Made by a program: the position numbers and the translations under genes. 5,836 nt of DNA from an uncultured Eubacteriales bacterium (lineage in GTDB: Bacteria > Bacillota > Clostridia > Oscillospirales > Acutalibacteraceae): the NCBI GenBank assembly GCA_910577755.1, contig CAJTNL010000034.1, positions 1-5,836 on the forward strand, written 5' to 3'. A model generated the notes under the pieces. That model worked only from the letters and a program-made list of their open reading frames with translations. It had not been told where the DNA came from and searched no databases. Below, in pieces: positions 1-4,328 of the stretch (the first letter of the stretch is position 1; every line of letters starts with the position of its first letter).

Positions 1-161
1 ACTTCAAAGTAACCGACAGTGTTAACACCATCGGTTATTTGGTCTCTAAATCCTGTTACGGCTGCACTTACCGTAACGCATGGAGTGAGAATCATGGACA
101 ATGCCATGATGACTGACATCATACTTACTATAATTTTTGTTTTGCCTTTTTTGATATTCAT
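1..161 (-). CDS. N-terminus of a signal-peptide protein, cut by the left window edge
   Basis: Reading leftward from an ATG at 161, 53 codons stay open to the window edge. The ATG has an AAGGAG ribosome binding site at 168-173 with a 6-nt spacer, so the start is well supported. The first residues, MNIKKGKTKIIV, are positively charged. A hydrophobic stretch follows (about residues 10-31, rich in M, V, I, L), then VSAA at 31-34, a good signal peptidase I site (cleavage after Ala33 or Ala34). The mature part seen is short (starting AVTGFRDQITDG) and gives no family. On conjugative elements, small proteins of this build are often pilin-like or secreted transfer proteins, but nothing here proves that. 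It lies downstream of the double RelB/DinJ-type gene, separated by a terminator, and has its own leader (repeat at 197-233), so it probably starts a new transcription unit. Confidence 0.8.
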   Translation of the reverse strand, partial: MNIKKGKTKIIVSMMSVIMALSMILTPCVTVSAAVTGFRDQITDGVNTVGYFE

Positions 162-196
162 TGATATCTCCTTCCTGTTTTAGATATTTAGATAAA

Positions 197-233
197 TCTT
201 GCTTAAATCAATGGAATCACCCCCTTAAAATAG
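197..233 (-). repeat. Leader repeat, copy A (36 nt upstream of the signal-peptide gene)
   Basis: This 37-bp stretch matches 2090-2126 at 31 of 37 positions without gaps, in the same orientation. On the minus strand it contains AAGGGGGTGATTCC (226-213), close to AAGGAGGTGATCC, the full complement of the usual 3' end of 16S rRNA. Eight bases after the G run comes TTG ATT TAA (211-203). It sits just after the terminator of the RelB/DinJ-type gene and upstream of the ATG at 161, so it is probably part of the 5' leader of that gene. The repeat is seen directly; a regulatory role is inference. See the separate finding on a possible two-codon minigene. Confidence 0.75.
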
Positions 234-245
234 AAGTAAAAAGAG

Positions 246-274
246 AAAAACCATTCTAATTTAGAATGGTTTTT
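246..274 (-). terminator. Intrinsic terminator of the double RelB/DinJ-type gene (bidirectional)
   Basis: The arms 246-259 and 261-274 are perfect inverted repeats (core CCATTCTAA / TTAGAATGG with flanking A5/T5). On the minus strand the hairpin begins one base after the stop codon at 276-278 and is followed by a T-rich run (TTTTTCTCTTTTT). The plus-strand side also ends in five T, so it could stop transcription from either side. The very short spacing to the stop codon makes it the natural end of the 276-647 transcript. Confidence 0.85.
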
Positions 275-275
275 G

Positions 276-647
276 TTATCTTGTGTTACCTTTATGCAGT
301 GATATGAGGAAAGGAATATTCTGTGTGAATACAATTTGCCGTAAATATATTTCAATTGCGGTTGCGGTAGATAATCCCAAACACTCTAATACTTCCTCGG
401 CTTCTGTTTTTATTTTTTCCGATATAAAAACATTAATTGTCGCTGATTTTCTCACAGACAAGCGATAATTCCTTTCCTTTTTTTCATTCAGCGAGAGTTG
501 GAAAGGAATAGCTTTCTCAATTGTTACTTGACGTAAATACATTTCTATGGCTTCGGTAATAGATATGCCAATACGTTTTAAAACCTTAACGGCTTCTTCT
601 TTAGCTGTTGTATCTACACGAATATGTATGCTTCCCTTCTTTTCCAT
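276..647 (-). CDS. Tandem double-domain RelB/DinJ-family ribbon-helix-helix protein (orphan antitoxin-like)
   Basis: The protein has 123 residues from the ATG at 647. An in-frame GTG at 656 overlaps the AGGAG ribosome binding site (656-660), so the ATG, 8 nt further on, is the better start. It carries two copies of the same domain, residues about 7-53 and 71-117. Each has a short beta strand (IHIRV / INVFI), a helix ending in GIS/GLS, a second helix with EMYLRQ / EIYLRQ and a closing IPFQLSL / IPFLISL motif, as in the N-terminal DNA-binding half of RelB/DinJ antitoxins. I count 20 identities over 47 aligned residues. Single-domain family members pair as dimers and have a C-terminal toxin-binding tail of roughly 30-40 residues; here that tail is replaced by the second domain, and no toxin gene adjoins. 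A role as a DNA-binding repressor, or an antitoxin acting on a toxin elsewhere, is inference. A strong terminator follows directly. Confidence 0.88.
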   Translation of the reverse strand: MEKKGSIHIRVDTTAKEEAVKVLKRIGISITEAIEMYLRQVTIEKAIPFQLSLNEKKERNYRLSVRKSATINVFISEKIKTEAEEVLECLGLSTATAIEIYLRQIVFTQNIPFLISLHKGNTR

Positions 648-743
648 TGGCAACACTCCTTTGATTTTGTCATGGTGCAGCTTGCGTTATTTTGTGGTAT
701 GATAGACAAAAGGAAAAATTTTCTTTTGGTGCATACTTAAAAA

Positions 744-1124
744 TCACTCCCAAAAATAAAATAATGTTCCAAAAGCTCCGCAACGAAAAACATGCAAAAA
801 TTTTCGCTTGTACACCAATCTTAACACTAACTTTGAACAATTTCCGCAGCTTTCATTGCAGGAAGGAACTGCTGTATAGGTCTGCAATGAATCTAAATCA
901 TTGATATTTTGCACCCCCAATTCCTTAAATACAGCCTCACGGGTTTCTATAGCATCTTCGTATTCGATCTTTTCGCTTGTTTCAGGCCTGTTGTTCACCG
1001 CACGGCAAATACAACCATATTGTGTTTTAGAAAAATATTCGAAAGGTGAATATATTCGTTCCCCCATATAGTTTCTGGTTCTGCCAATCCAATAATACTC
1101 ATGCTCTGGTAAACTCTTTCTCAT
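744..1124 (-). CDS. Unrecognised 126-residue protein with a Cys-rich C-terminal part
   Basis: The ATG at 1124 has an AAAGGA site 8 nt upstream, which supports the start. I do not recognise the family. Residues 1-98 look like a normal soluble protein rich in charged and aromatic residues (EYYWIGRTRNYMGER near the start, then ETREAVFKELGVQ). A CNESCGNC motif at about residues 89-96 could bind a metal or be incidental. The last 30 residues (LVLRLVYKRKFLHVF and onward) are hydrophobic and basic, and differ in character, so the 3' end may be altered by an old frameshift or deletion. The start is only 33 bp from the divergent ATG of the GNAT-like gene at 1158, so the two 5' leaders share one tiny intergenic space. 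It could be co-transcribed with the RelB/DinJ-type gene, which begins 97 bp downstream of its stop. Confidence 0.6.
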   Translation of the reverse strand: MRKSLPEHEYYWIGRTRNYMGERIYSPFEYFSKTQYGCICRAVNNRPETSEKIEYEDAIETREAVFKELGVQNINDLDSLQTYTAVPSCNESCGNCSKLVLRLVYKRKFLHVFRCGAFGTLFYFWE

Positions 1125-1157
1125 TGTTAAAATCCTTTCTTGTTTTGGAGGTAAAAT

Positions 1158-1721
1158 ATGATTGATGAATTAATAATAAGACAAAAATATCTCATTGCAT
1201 TAAAGTCTCAAGGTTATTTTTCAAAAAGACATTTTTTAAAAAATGCAAAACTGAAAAAGAAACAGATAAATTTAAAAATACAACAAATAATGGTTAACAA
1301 TCAAAATAATATACTATTATACAATGCTTTAGAAAATCTTGCGTATTGGTTGTTAAATACAAATAACTATCTATATACTCTGTCACCTCCTCCCCAGCCG
1401 ACAATCCAAATCATTAGAAAGGATTTTAATTTGTTAGCAGAAATTGCACTTTCAAAAAACGAAATTCCAGTCCCTTGCCTTTTAAACTTCCGTTTAGTAT
1501 TCGAACTGCTGTATTTGGTTGCGCCAACAAAAGGACTGAATGCAGGAACAAAGTTTATTAGAAATTTTATTGCTTTGGCAAATAAGTGTAAATTGCCAAT
1601 TGTTTTGTATTGTGAGTCTAAATTAGTTCCATATTACAAAAAATTTCAATTTCAAAAAGTATTTGAGCAAATACGAAAAAACAAAAAGGAAATCTTAATG
1701 GTTTATTTTCCGGAAATATAA
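1158..1721 (+). CDS. GNAT-like N-acetyltransferase (tentative), the only plus-strand gene
   Basis: The protein has 187 residues; GGAGGT at 1147-1152 lies 5 nt before the ATG. The C-terminal half has the order expected of a GNAT fold: a hydrophobic strand (VFELLYLVAP, about residues 114-123), a stretch resembling the acetyl-CoA loop followed by a helix (KGLNAGTKFIRNFIALANK, 125-143), a strand (LPIVLYCES, 146-154) and the motif-B-like VPYYKKFQFQKV (157-168), much like the common FYEKFGF ending. The loop is KGLNAG rather than a classic R/QxxGxG/A, so activity is uncertain. The first 75 residues are very Lys/Asn-rich and unassigned. The gene appears more AT-rich than the partition genes and lies opposite to everything else, with its own terminator, which suggests separate acquisition as cargo. 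The substrate cannot be told. A toxin of the TacT type is conceivable but not shown. Confidence 0.6.
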   Translation: MIDELIIRQKYLIALKSQGYFSKRHFLKNAKLKKKQINLKIQQIMVNNQNNILLYNALENLAYWLLNTNNYLYTLSPPPQPTIQIIRKDFNLLAEIALSKNEIPVPCLLNFRLVFELLYLVAPTKGLNAGTKFIRNFIALANKCKLPIVLYCESKLVPYYKKFQFQKVFEQIRKNKKEILMVYFPEI

Positions 1722-1729
1722 TACATATC

Positions 1730-1763
1730 GCTAACCCAAAAGAGAAGGTTAGTTTATTCTTTG
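1730..1763 (+). terminator. Probable intrinsic terminator of the GNAT-like gene
   Basis: Eight bases after the stop codon, GCTAACC (1730-1736) can pair with GGTTAGT (1747-1753) around a 10-nt loop, followed by TTATTCTTT. The stem is short and the loop wide, so it is weaker than the other terminators in the window, but the position fits. Confidence 0.5.
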
Positions 1764-1769
1764 CCTCCT
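1764..1769 (-). promoter_or_regulatory. Orphan AGGAGG Shine-Dalgarno sequence
   Basis: On the minus strand an ideal AGGAGG is followed by CAAAGAATAAACTAA, with no ATG, GTG or TTG start at usable distance. It looks like the ribosome binding site of a gene that is no longer there. It lies at the far edge of the plus-strand GNAT-like unit, so arrival of that unit may have separated the site from its gene. Chance is possible. Confidence 0.3.
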
Positions 1770-1790
1770 GTTTAACTCTATTATATATCT

Positions 1791-2044
1791 TTATTTTACG
1801 TTATTTATCTTACCCGCTATACCGCCCGCATTTTTAAAATTCTGTTTTATAGTTGTCTTATCTATGCTTTTTTACAAGAAAAAAGACACTCGGTAATTGC
1901 CTTAATTTTAAATAATTTACAATGCTCATATATTCTTCTTCAGGGTTGAAATAGGTAACTGTCATGTCTGGCACCGCTTTTGACATCGTTCTATATATTC
2001 TTTTTGTAACATTGTTTCTGTTCCTTTCTTTGTTTATGGGACAT
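1791..2044 (-). pseudogene. Possible decayed small gene, open in successive frames
   Basis: This 254-bp stretch is part of the 743-bp gap between genes. Three short minus-strand frames overlap in series: 2044-1991 (MSHKQRKEQKQ...), 2012-1962 (MLQKEYIERCQ...) and 1986-1858 (MSKAVPDMTVTYFNPEEEYM..., 42 residues, ending FFLVKKHR). A fourth stretch downstream, ending at a stop at 1791-1793, reads TTIKQNFKNAGGIAGKINN. The 42-residue piece has normal protein composition. The ATG at 2012 has an AAGGA site; the others lack good sites. The leader repeat at 2090-2126 stands upstream at about the distance at which its twin precedes the real gene at 161. Together this suggests a small gene of perhaps 85 residues broken by frameshifts. 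I do not recognise the family. The alternative is that only the 42-residue peptide is real. Confidence 0.4.
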
Positions 2045-2089
2045 TGTATTCCTAAATTTTGTATATATCTGCTGTTGATGAAATATGGT

Positions 2090-2126
2090 TCTTACCTAAA
2101 TCAATAGAATCACCCCTTTTATATAG
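2090..2126 (-). repeat. Leader repeat, copy B (downstream of the tRNA-like cluster)
   Basis: Second copy of the 37-bp element at 197-233, 31 of 37 positions identical. On the minus strand AAGGGGTGATTCT (2118-2106) is again close to the complement of the 16S rRNA 3' end, and TTG ATT TAG (2104-2096) follows at the same place as TTG ATT TAA in copy A. The nearest downstream ATG is at 2044, in the possible decayed gene. It begins about 10 nt past the 3' end of the first tRNA-like gene, so it may be transcribed with that cluster. Confidence 0.75.
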
Positions 2127-2135
2127 GAAAGTTTG

Positions 2136-2201
2136 TGCAAACAACAGGACTTGAACCTGTATCGCCAGTAAACTGATATCTTACCATTAGACGATATTTG
2201 C
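2136..2201 (-). tRNA. tRNA-like gene 1, 66 nt, anticodon arm incomplete; amino acid not assignable
   Basis: The acceptor arms GCAAATA (2201-2195) and TGTTTGC (2143-2137) pair over all 7 positions, with a discriminator A. The D arm GTCT-AATGGTA-AGAT (with the GG typical of D loops) and the T arm ACAGG-TTCAAGT-CCTGT are regular. Between D and T arms there are only 17 nt (ATCAGTTTACTGGCGAT) where about 23 are expected, and no regular 5-bp anticodon stem with 7-nt loop forms. The shortage of six fits loss of the 3' strand of the anticodon stem. CCA is not encoded (CAA follows). It is either a tRNA pseudogene or a tRNA mimic kept for its acceptor/T-arm half. Overlapping open frames here are incidental. 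Confidence 0.6.
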
Positions 2202-2206
2202 ATAGT

Positions 2207-2238
2207 GACGGCTATGAAACAGCTGCTTCATAACCGTC
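2207..2238 (-). other. Long RNA hairpin 5 nt upstream of tRNA-like gene 1
   Basis: On the minus strand GACGGTTATGAA (2238-2227) pairs with TTCATAGCCGTC (2218-2207), 12 bp with one G-U. The stem can extend by a G-U and a C-G to an AGCU tetraloop, giving 14 bp. The single non-Watson-Crick position is a wobble only on the minus strand, so the RNA is likely read in the tRNA direction. No T run follows, so it is not an ordinary terminator. It ends 5 nt before the tRNA-like 5' end. Confidence 0.65.
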
Positions 2239-2294
2239 TAAAGCAACAAAGAAGAAAAAGAGGATTTCTCTGCAAACCAATCTAGGTCTACAGA

Positions 2295-2357
2295 TGGTGC
2301 GTCCGAAAGGATTTGAACCTTTCAGCAGCAACAATACTGCTTCGCCATAGCGGACGC
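2295..2357 (-). tRNA. tRNA-like gene 2, 63 nt with encoded CCA, D arm missing
   Basis: The acceptor arms GCGTCCG (2357-2351) and CGGACGC (2305-2299) pair perfectly, followed by discriminator A and an encoded CCA (2297-2295). The T arm is AAAGG-TTCAAAT-CCTTT. Only 28 nt lie between the acceptor and T arms, against about 41 normally. An anticodon-like arm can be drawn in two ways: AGCAG/CTGCT with an 8-nt loop, or AGCA/TGCT (4 bp) around GTATTGT, which would place AUU as anticodon after U33. Only about 8 nt (CTATGGCG) are left for positions 8-26, so there is no D arm. The intact acceptor, T arm and CCA mean that RNase P, T-arm-binding proteins and perhaps EF-Tu could still recognise it. Decoding is doubtful; pseudogene or mimic are both possible. 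Confidence 0.6.
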
Positions 2358-2363
2358 ATGATG

Positions 2364-2382
2364 AGGAGTATACAATACTCCT
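2364..2382 (-). other. Perfect 8-bp RNA hairpin 6 nt upstream of tRNA-like gene 2
   Basis: AGGAGTAT (2382-2375 on the minus strand) pairs with ATACTCCT (2371-2364) around a 3-nt loop, TGT. It stands in the same relation to tRNA-like gene 2 as the long hairpin does to gene 1. It also lies just after the strong terminator at 2394-2422. The inner TATACT could alternatively serve as a -10 element, but no good -35 element is seen. Confidence 0.6.
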
Positions 2383-2393
2383 TTCAGATAATA

Positions 2394-2422
2394 AAACACA
2401 CCTAGCAAATCTAGGTGTGTTT
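2394..2422 (-). terminator. Strong bidirectional intrinsic terminator after the membrane-protein gene
   Basis: ACACACCTAG (2396-2405) and CTAGGTGTGT (2411-2420) form a perfect 10-bp stem, extended by two A-T pairs, around a 5-nt loop. On the minus strand TTTTATTATC follows; on the plus strand TTTCTCTTTTT follows. It lies about 42 bp past the stop codon of the 2465-3133 gene and separates it from the tRNA-like cluster, which therefore probably has its own promoter or depends on readthrough. Confidence 0.88.
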
Positions 2423-2464
2423 CTCTTTTTCGGCACGATTTTTCCATACTCAAAAATTATATTT

Positions 2465-3133
2465 CTACTCAGCGTTATGTTTCTTCTTCTCATCTTCTAT
2501 TTTAATAGTACCGTCAGATATAATTTTGCAAGGTTCTGCGTTGATTTCCGATTTTTTATTGCGCTTTGTAATAGAGGTGATTCTTAGTAATATCCATCTT
2601 CCTGTCACTTCATCGCCTATTCCTTCGGAGTAAAAAATTAAGTCTCCTTTACTGCAATAGTCGGAAAAATCATCATCTATTAGAGTAGTGATACCATTTA
2701 AACGCAAATCATATAGTGTATTTTCAAATAAGTTAGATGTTGAGTTCATGTATGTACACATAAGTTCCTTTGGATTTCTTGTCATTTTTACAGGGCGTAC
2801 AAAAAGATAACCCAGAAAAACGAGAGACCACCCCCAAATGATAAGAAGAATAGGAATACCCACAAAGATTATTGCTATCCAATTTTCTGTCCAATTGATT
2901 TCTGCCCAATTTACAGTATTCATCACTATTCCAAATATGATTGAAAATCCATCAATCAATAAGGTGAAAAATAGGATATTTATTATATCGCCTAAACAAA
3001 AATAAGTATAGTTTAAAATTCGATTGATGGATAACTTTTTATGATTTCTTGCTTTTATCTGCCTTCGAACTGCAATAAACAAAAAAACTACCAGCAGCAG
3101 TGTACAGACAAATATACCTAAGAAAATATTCAT
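2465..3133 (-). CDS. Three-helix membrane protein with a cytoplasmic C-terminal domain, function unknown
   Basis: The protein has 222 residues; AGGTG lies 5 nt before the ATG at 3133. Three hydrophobic segments are seen: residues about 2-22, 44-71 and 85-112. The loop after the first (RRQIKARNHKK) is strongly basic and therefore cytoplasmic, which predicts an outside N-terminus, an outside loop at 72-84 and a cytoplasmic C-terminal domain of about 110 residues. That domain contains SKGDLIFYSEGIGDEVTGRWILLRITSI (161-188), which reads like a small beta-rich fold, and a Lys/Glu-rich tail. I do not recognise a family and see no catalytic motif. It lies 278 bp downstream of parB beyond a terminator, and ends before a strong terminator, so it is likely its own transcription unit. 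Possible roles, such as a membrane anchor or an exclusion or immunity function, are guesses. Confidence 0.85.
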   Translation of the reverse strand: MNIFLGIFVCTLLLVVFLFIAVRRQIKARNHKKLSINRILNYTYFCLGDIINILFFTLLIDGFSIIFGIVMNTVNWAEINWTENWIAIIFVGIPILLIIWGWSLVFLGYLFVRPVKMTRNPKELMCTYMNSTSNLFENTLYDLRLNGITTLIDDDFSDYCSKGDLIFYSEGIGDEVTGRWILLRITSITKRNKKSEINAEPCKIISDGTIKIEDEKKKHNAE

Positions 3134-3186
3134 ATTTTCACCTTTTTTCCTTTCTCACGGGATGATTCTACATCGCTTGTATTTTG

Positions 3187-3350
3187 CTATCTTAATATCG
3201 TTGTTTTTAAAAATGCCGTTATCATTTCTTTTTGCTTTTCTTTTATAGCATCATTTGACCAACTTCATAATTCATCCATAGCGTTTCGATTCGTGGTATC
3301 CCACGTTCTGCCTGTGCCTTGGTTGAAGCTTTATTCCATCCCTGCAACAT
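3187..3350 (-). pseudogene. Short open frame with a likely frameshift, between parB and the membrane protein
   Basis: An ATG at 3350 with an AGGAA site opens a 35-residue frame (MLQGWNKASTKAQAERGIPR..., stop at 3243-3245). From about 3265 the adjacent frame continues with plausible protein sequence (SWSNDAIKEKQKEMITAFLK, then TTILR and stop at 3187-3189). Joined, they would give a basic, helical protein of about 55 residues, so a single indel near 3262 is the simplest reading. The region is preceded by the parB terminator. No family is recognised. It could also be an intact 35-residue peptide. The rest of the 277-bp gap between parB and the membrane-protein gene holds only the terminator and the leader of the latter. 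Confidence 0.4.
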
Positions 3351-3378
3351 TTTTTGTTTTCCTTTCCATGAAGCAAAA

Positions 3379-3412
3379 GAGACAGTCATTCCAAAATTAG
3401 AATGGCTGTCTC
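3379..3412 (-). terminator. Intrinsic terminator of the partition operon, overlapping the parB stop codon
   Basis: GAGACAG (3379-3385) pairs with CTGTCTC (3406-3412) and CATTC (3387-3391) with GAATG (3400-3404), with one G/T position between and an 8-nt loop. On the minus strand CTTTTGCTTC follows. The parB stop codon (3411-3413) lies inside the base of the stem, so ribosomes finishing ParB would cover part of the hairpin. The inner stem and loop resemble those of the terminator at 246-274. Confidence 0.75.
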
Positions 3413-4328
3413 ATCTTTCTTGCTGGCGTTGATAAAATTGCAATGCCTCAATGATGTATTCTTCGTACGCTCCATTATTCAAGATATCTCCGGGAATATA
3501 ATCTTTTATCTTTTTCAATTTTAGGTTAATAGATGTTTTCTTTTTTTCTTTTTCCTGTGTTTTTTTAGCTTTTGGCGGATTAAAAAATTCGTTCATATCT
3601 TGTGGGAAGTTATTTTCATTTTGAAGCTCACGCAAATTTTTGACTTGTTCTGCATTGAGGTTTGTATTCTCTCCATATACCTGAATGAAACTTGCTATTT
3701 TGTTTTGATTTTCCTCGTCCAGATATGACAGTTCTGCACCGATATACACAGGAATCCTTTTCTCATCAACCATAGCTAATAATATTTCAGTTAATTGATT
3801 TAATCGTTTGTATCGGTGGATTTGCATTCGGTTGGTATTGTTTCTTTCTGCAACTTCTGATGTAGTTGCTCCTTTTTTTCCTGATTTTTGCAGGAGAATT
3901 TCCTGCTCACAATATGCCTTTGCCAATTCGCTGGGGAGAAAGTCATCATCTCTATCTGTATTCGTTTTTAATAGTATTAGTCTTGCCGTATTATCATCTA
4001 TATTTTTTATAACGCATTTTATCTTTGCCAGACCAATTTGTTTATACGCTCTAACTCTGTGTCGACCAGCTAAAATGTCATATCTGCCATTTTCTTTAGG
4101 GTGTACTTGTATGGGTTCTAGTAAGCCAACTTCTTTTATTGATTCTGCATATTGCTCTATTTTTTTATGATTGATTCTGAAAGGCTGATCGTCAATTTCA
4201 TCTAATAAATCAATGTCTAATTCTACAATTCGTTCACTGTTATCTATTTTTGCTCCTAAAATAATATTGTTATATGTTTCATTAGGGGTGGGGATAGGCG
4301 CTTGAGTGGGTAAAGAAAATTTAGCCAT
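3411..4328 (-). CDS. parB: ParB-family partition protein (CTPase / centromere-binding)
   Basis: The 305-residue protein has the ParB/Noc/Spo0J layout. An N-terminal ParB/Srx domain contains GLLEPIQVHP (about residues 68-77), the CTP-binding box GRHRVRA (88-94; GRHR in place of the more common GERR) and NTDRDDDFLPSELAKAY (123-139). A helix-turn-helix follows at about 153-178 (GATTSEVAERNNTNRMQIHRY). A lysine-rich linker (about 254-274) leads to a C-terminal segment that is probably the dimerisation domain. The family loads at parS sites, spreads as a CTP-bound clamp and stimulates ParA ATPase. The ATG overlaps the ParA stop codon (TAATG), with GAGAGGTG upstream, so translation is coupled. No canonical parS palindrome is seen in the window, so the site may lie outside or be non-standard. 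Confidence 0.95.
   Translation of the reverse strand: MAKFSLPTQAPIPTPNETYNNIILGAKIDNSERIVELDIDLLDEIDDQPFRINHKKIEQYAESIKEVGLLEPIQVHPKENGRYDILAGRHRVRAYKQIGLAKIKCVIKNIDDNTARLILLKTNTDRDDDFLPSELAKAYCEQEILLQKSGKKGATTSEVAERNNTNRMQIHRYKRLNQLTEILLAMVDEKRIPVYIGAELSYLDEENQNKIASFIQVYGENTNLNAEQVKNLRELQNENNFPQDMNEFFNPPKAKKTQEKEKKKTSINLKLKKIKDYIPGDILNNGAYEEYIIEALQFYQRQQER

Noticed and set aside
283..468. Plus-strand open frame of 61 codons
   Set aside because: It is the antisense shadow of the double RelB/DinJ-type gene.
676..685. Minus-strand 15-codon frame starting MHQKKIF at about 732
   Set aside because: A GGGAGTG precedes it at about 10 nt, but it has no conserved feature to support it and lies in the short leader of the RelB/DinJ-type gene.
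695..703. Plus-strand TGGTATGAT, an extended -10 promoter-like site
   Set aside because: No -35 element stands at 16-18 bp, and the nearest plus-strand gene starts 455 bp downstream beyond an antisense gene. It remains only a weak possibility for an antisense RNA.
692..904. Plus-strand open frame of 70 codons
   Set aside because: It lies antisense to the 744-1124 gene, has no ribosome binding site and no protein-like pattern.
2246..2272. AGAG/CTCT hairpin with a T-rich run on the minus strand, as a terminator between the tRNA-like genes
   Set aside because: The stem is only 4 bp, too weak to call.
2212..2493. Minus-strand open frame of 93 codons
   Set aside because: It runs through the terminator, both upstream hairpins' region and tRNA-like gene 2 (translating the T arm as KGSNPFGRT) and has no ribosome binding site.
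3808..4170. Plus-strand open frame of 120 codons
   Set aside because: It is the antisense shadow of parB, whose motifs are unmistakable.
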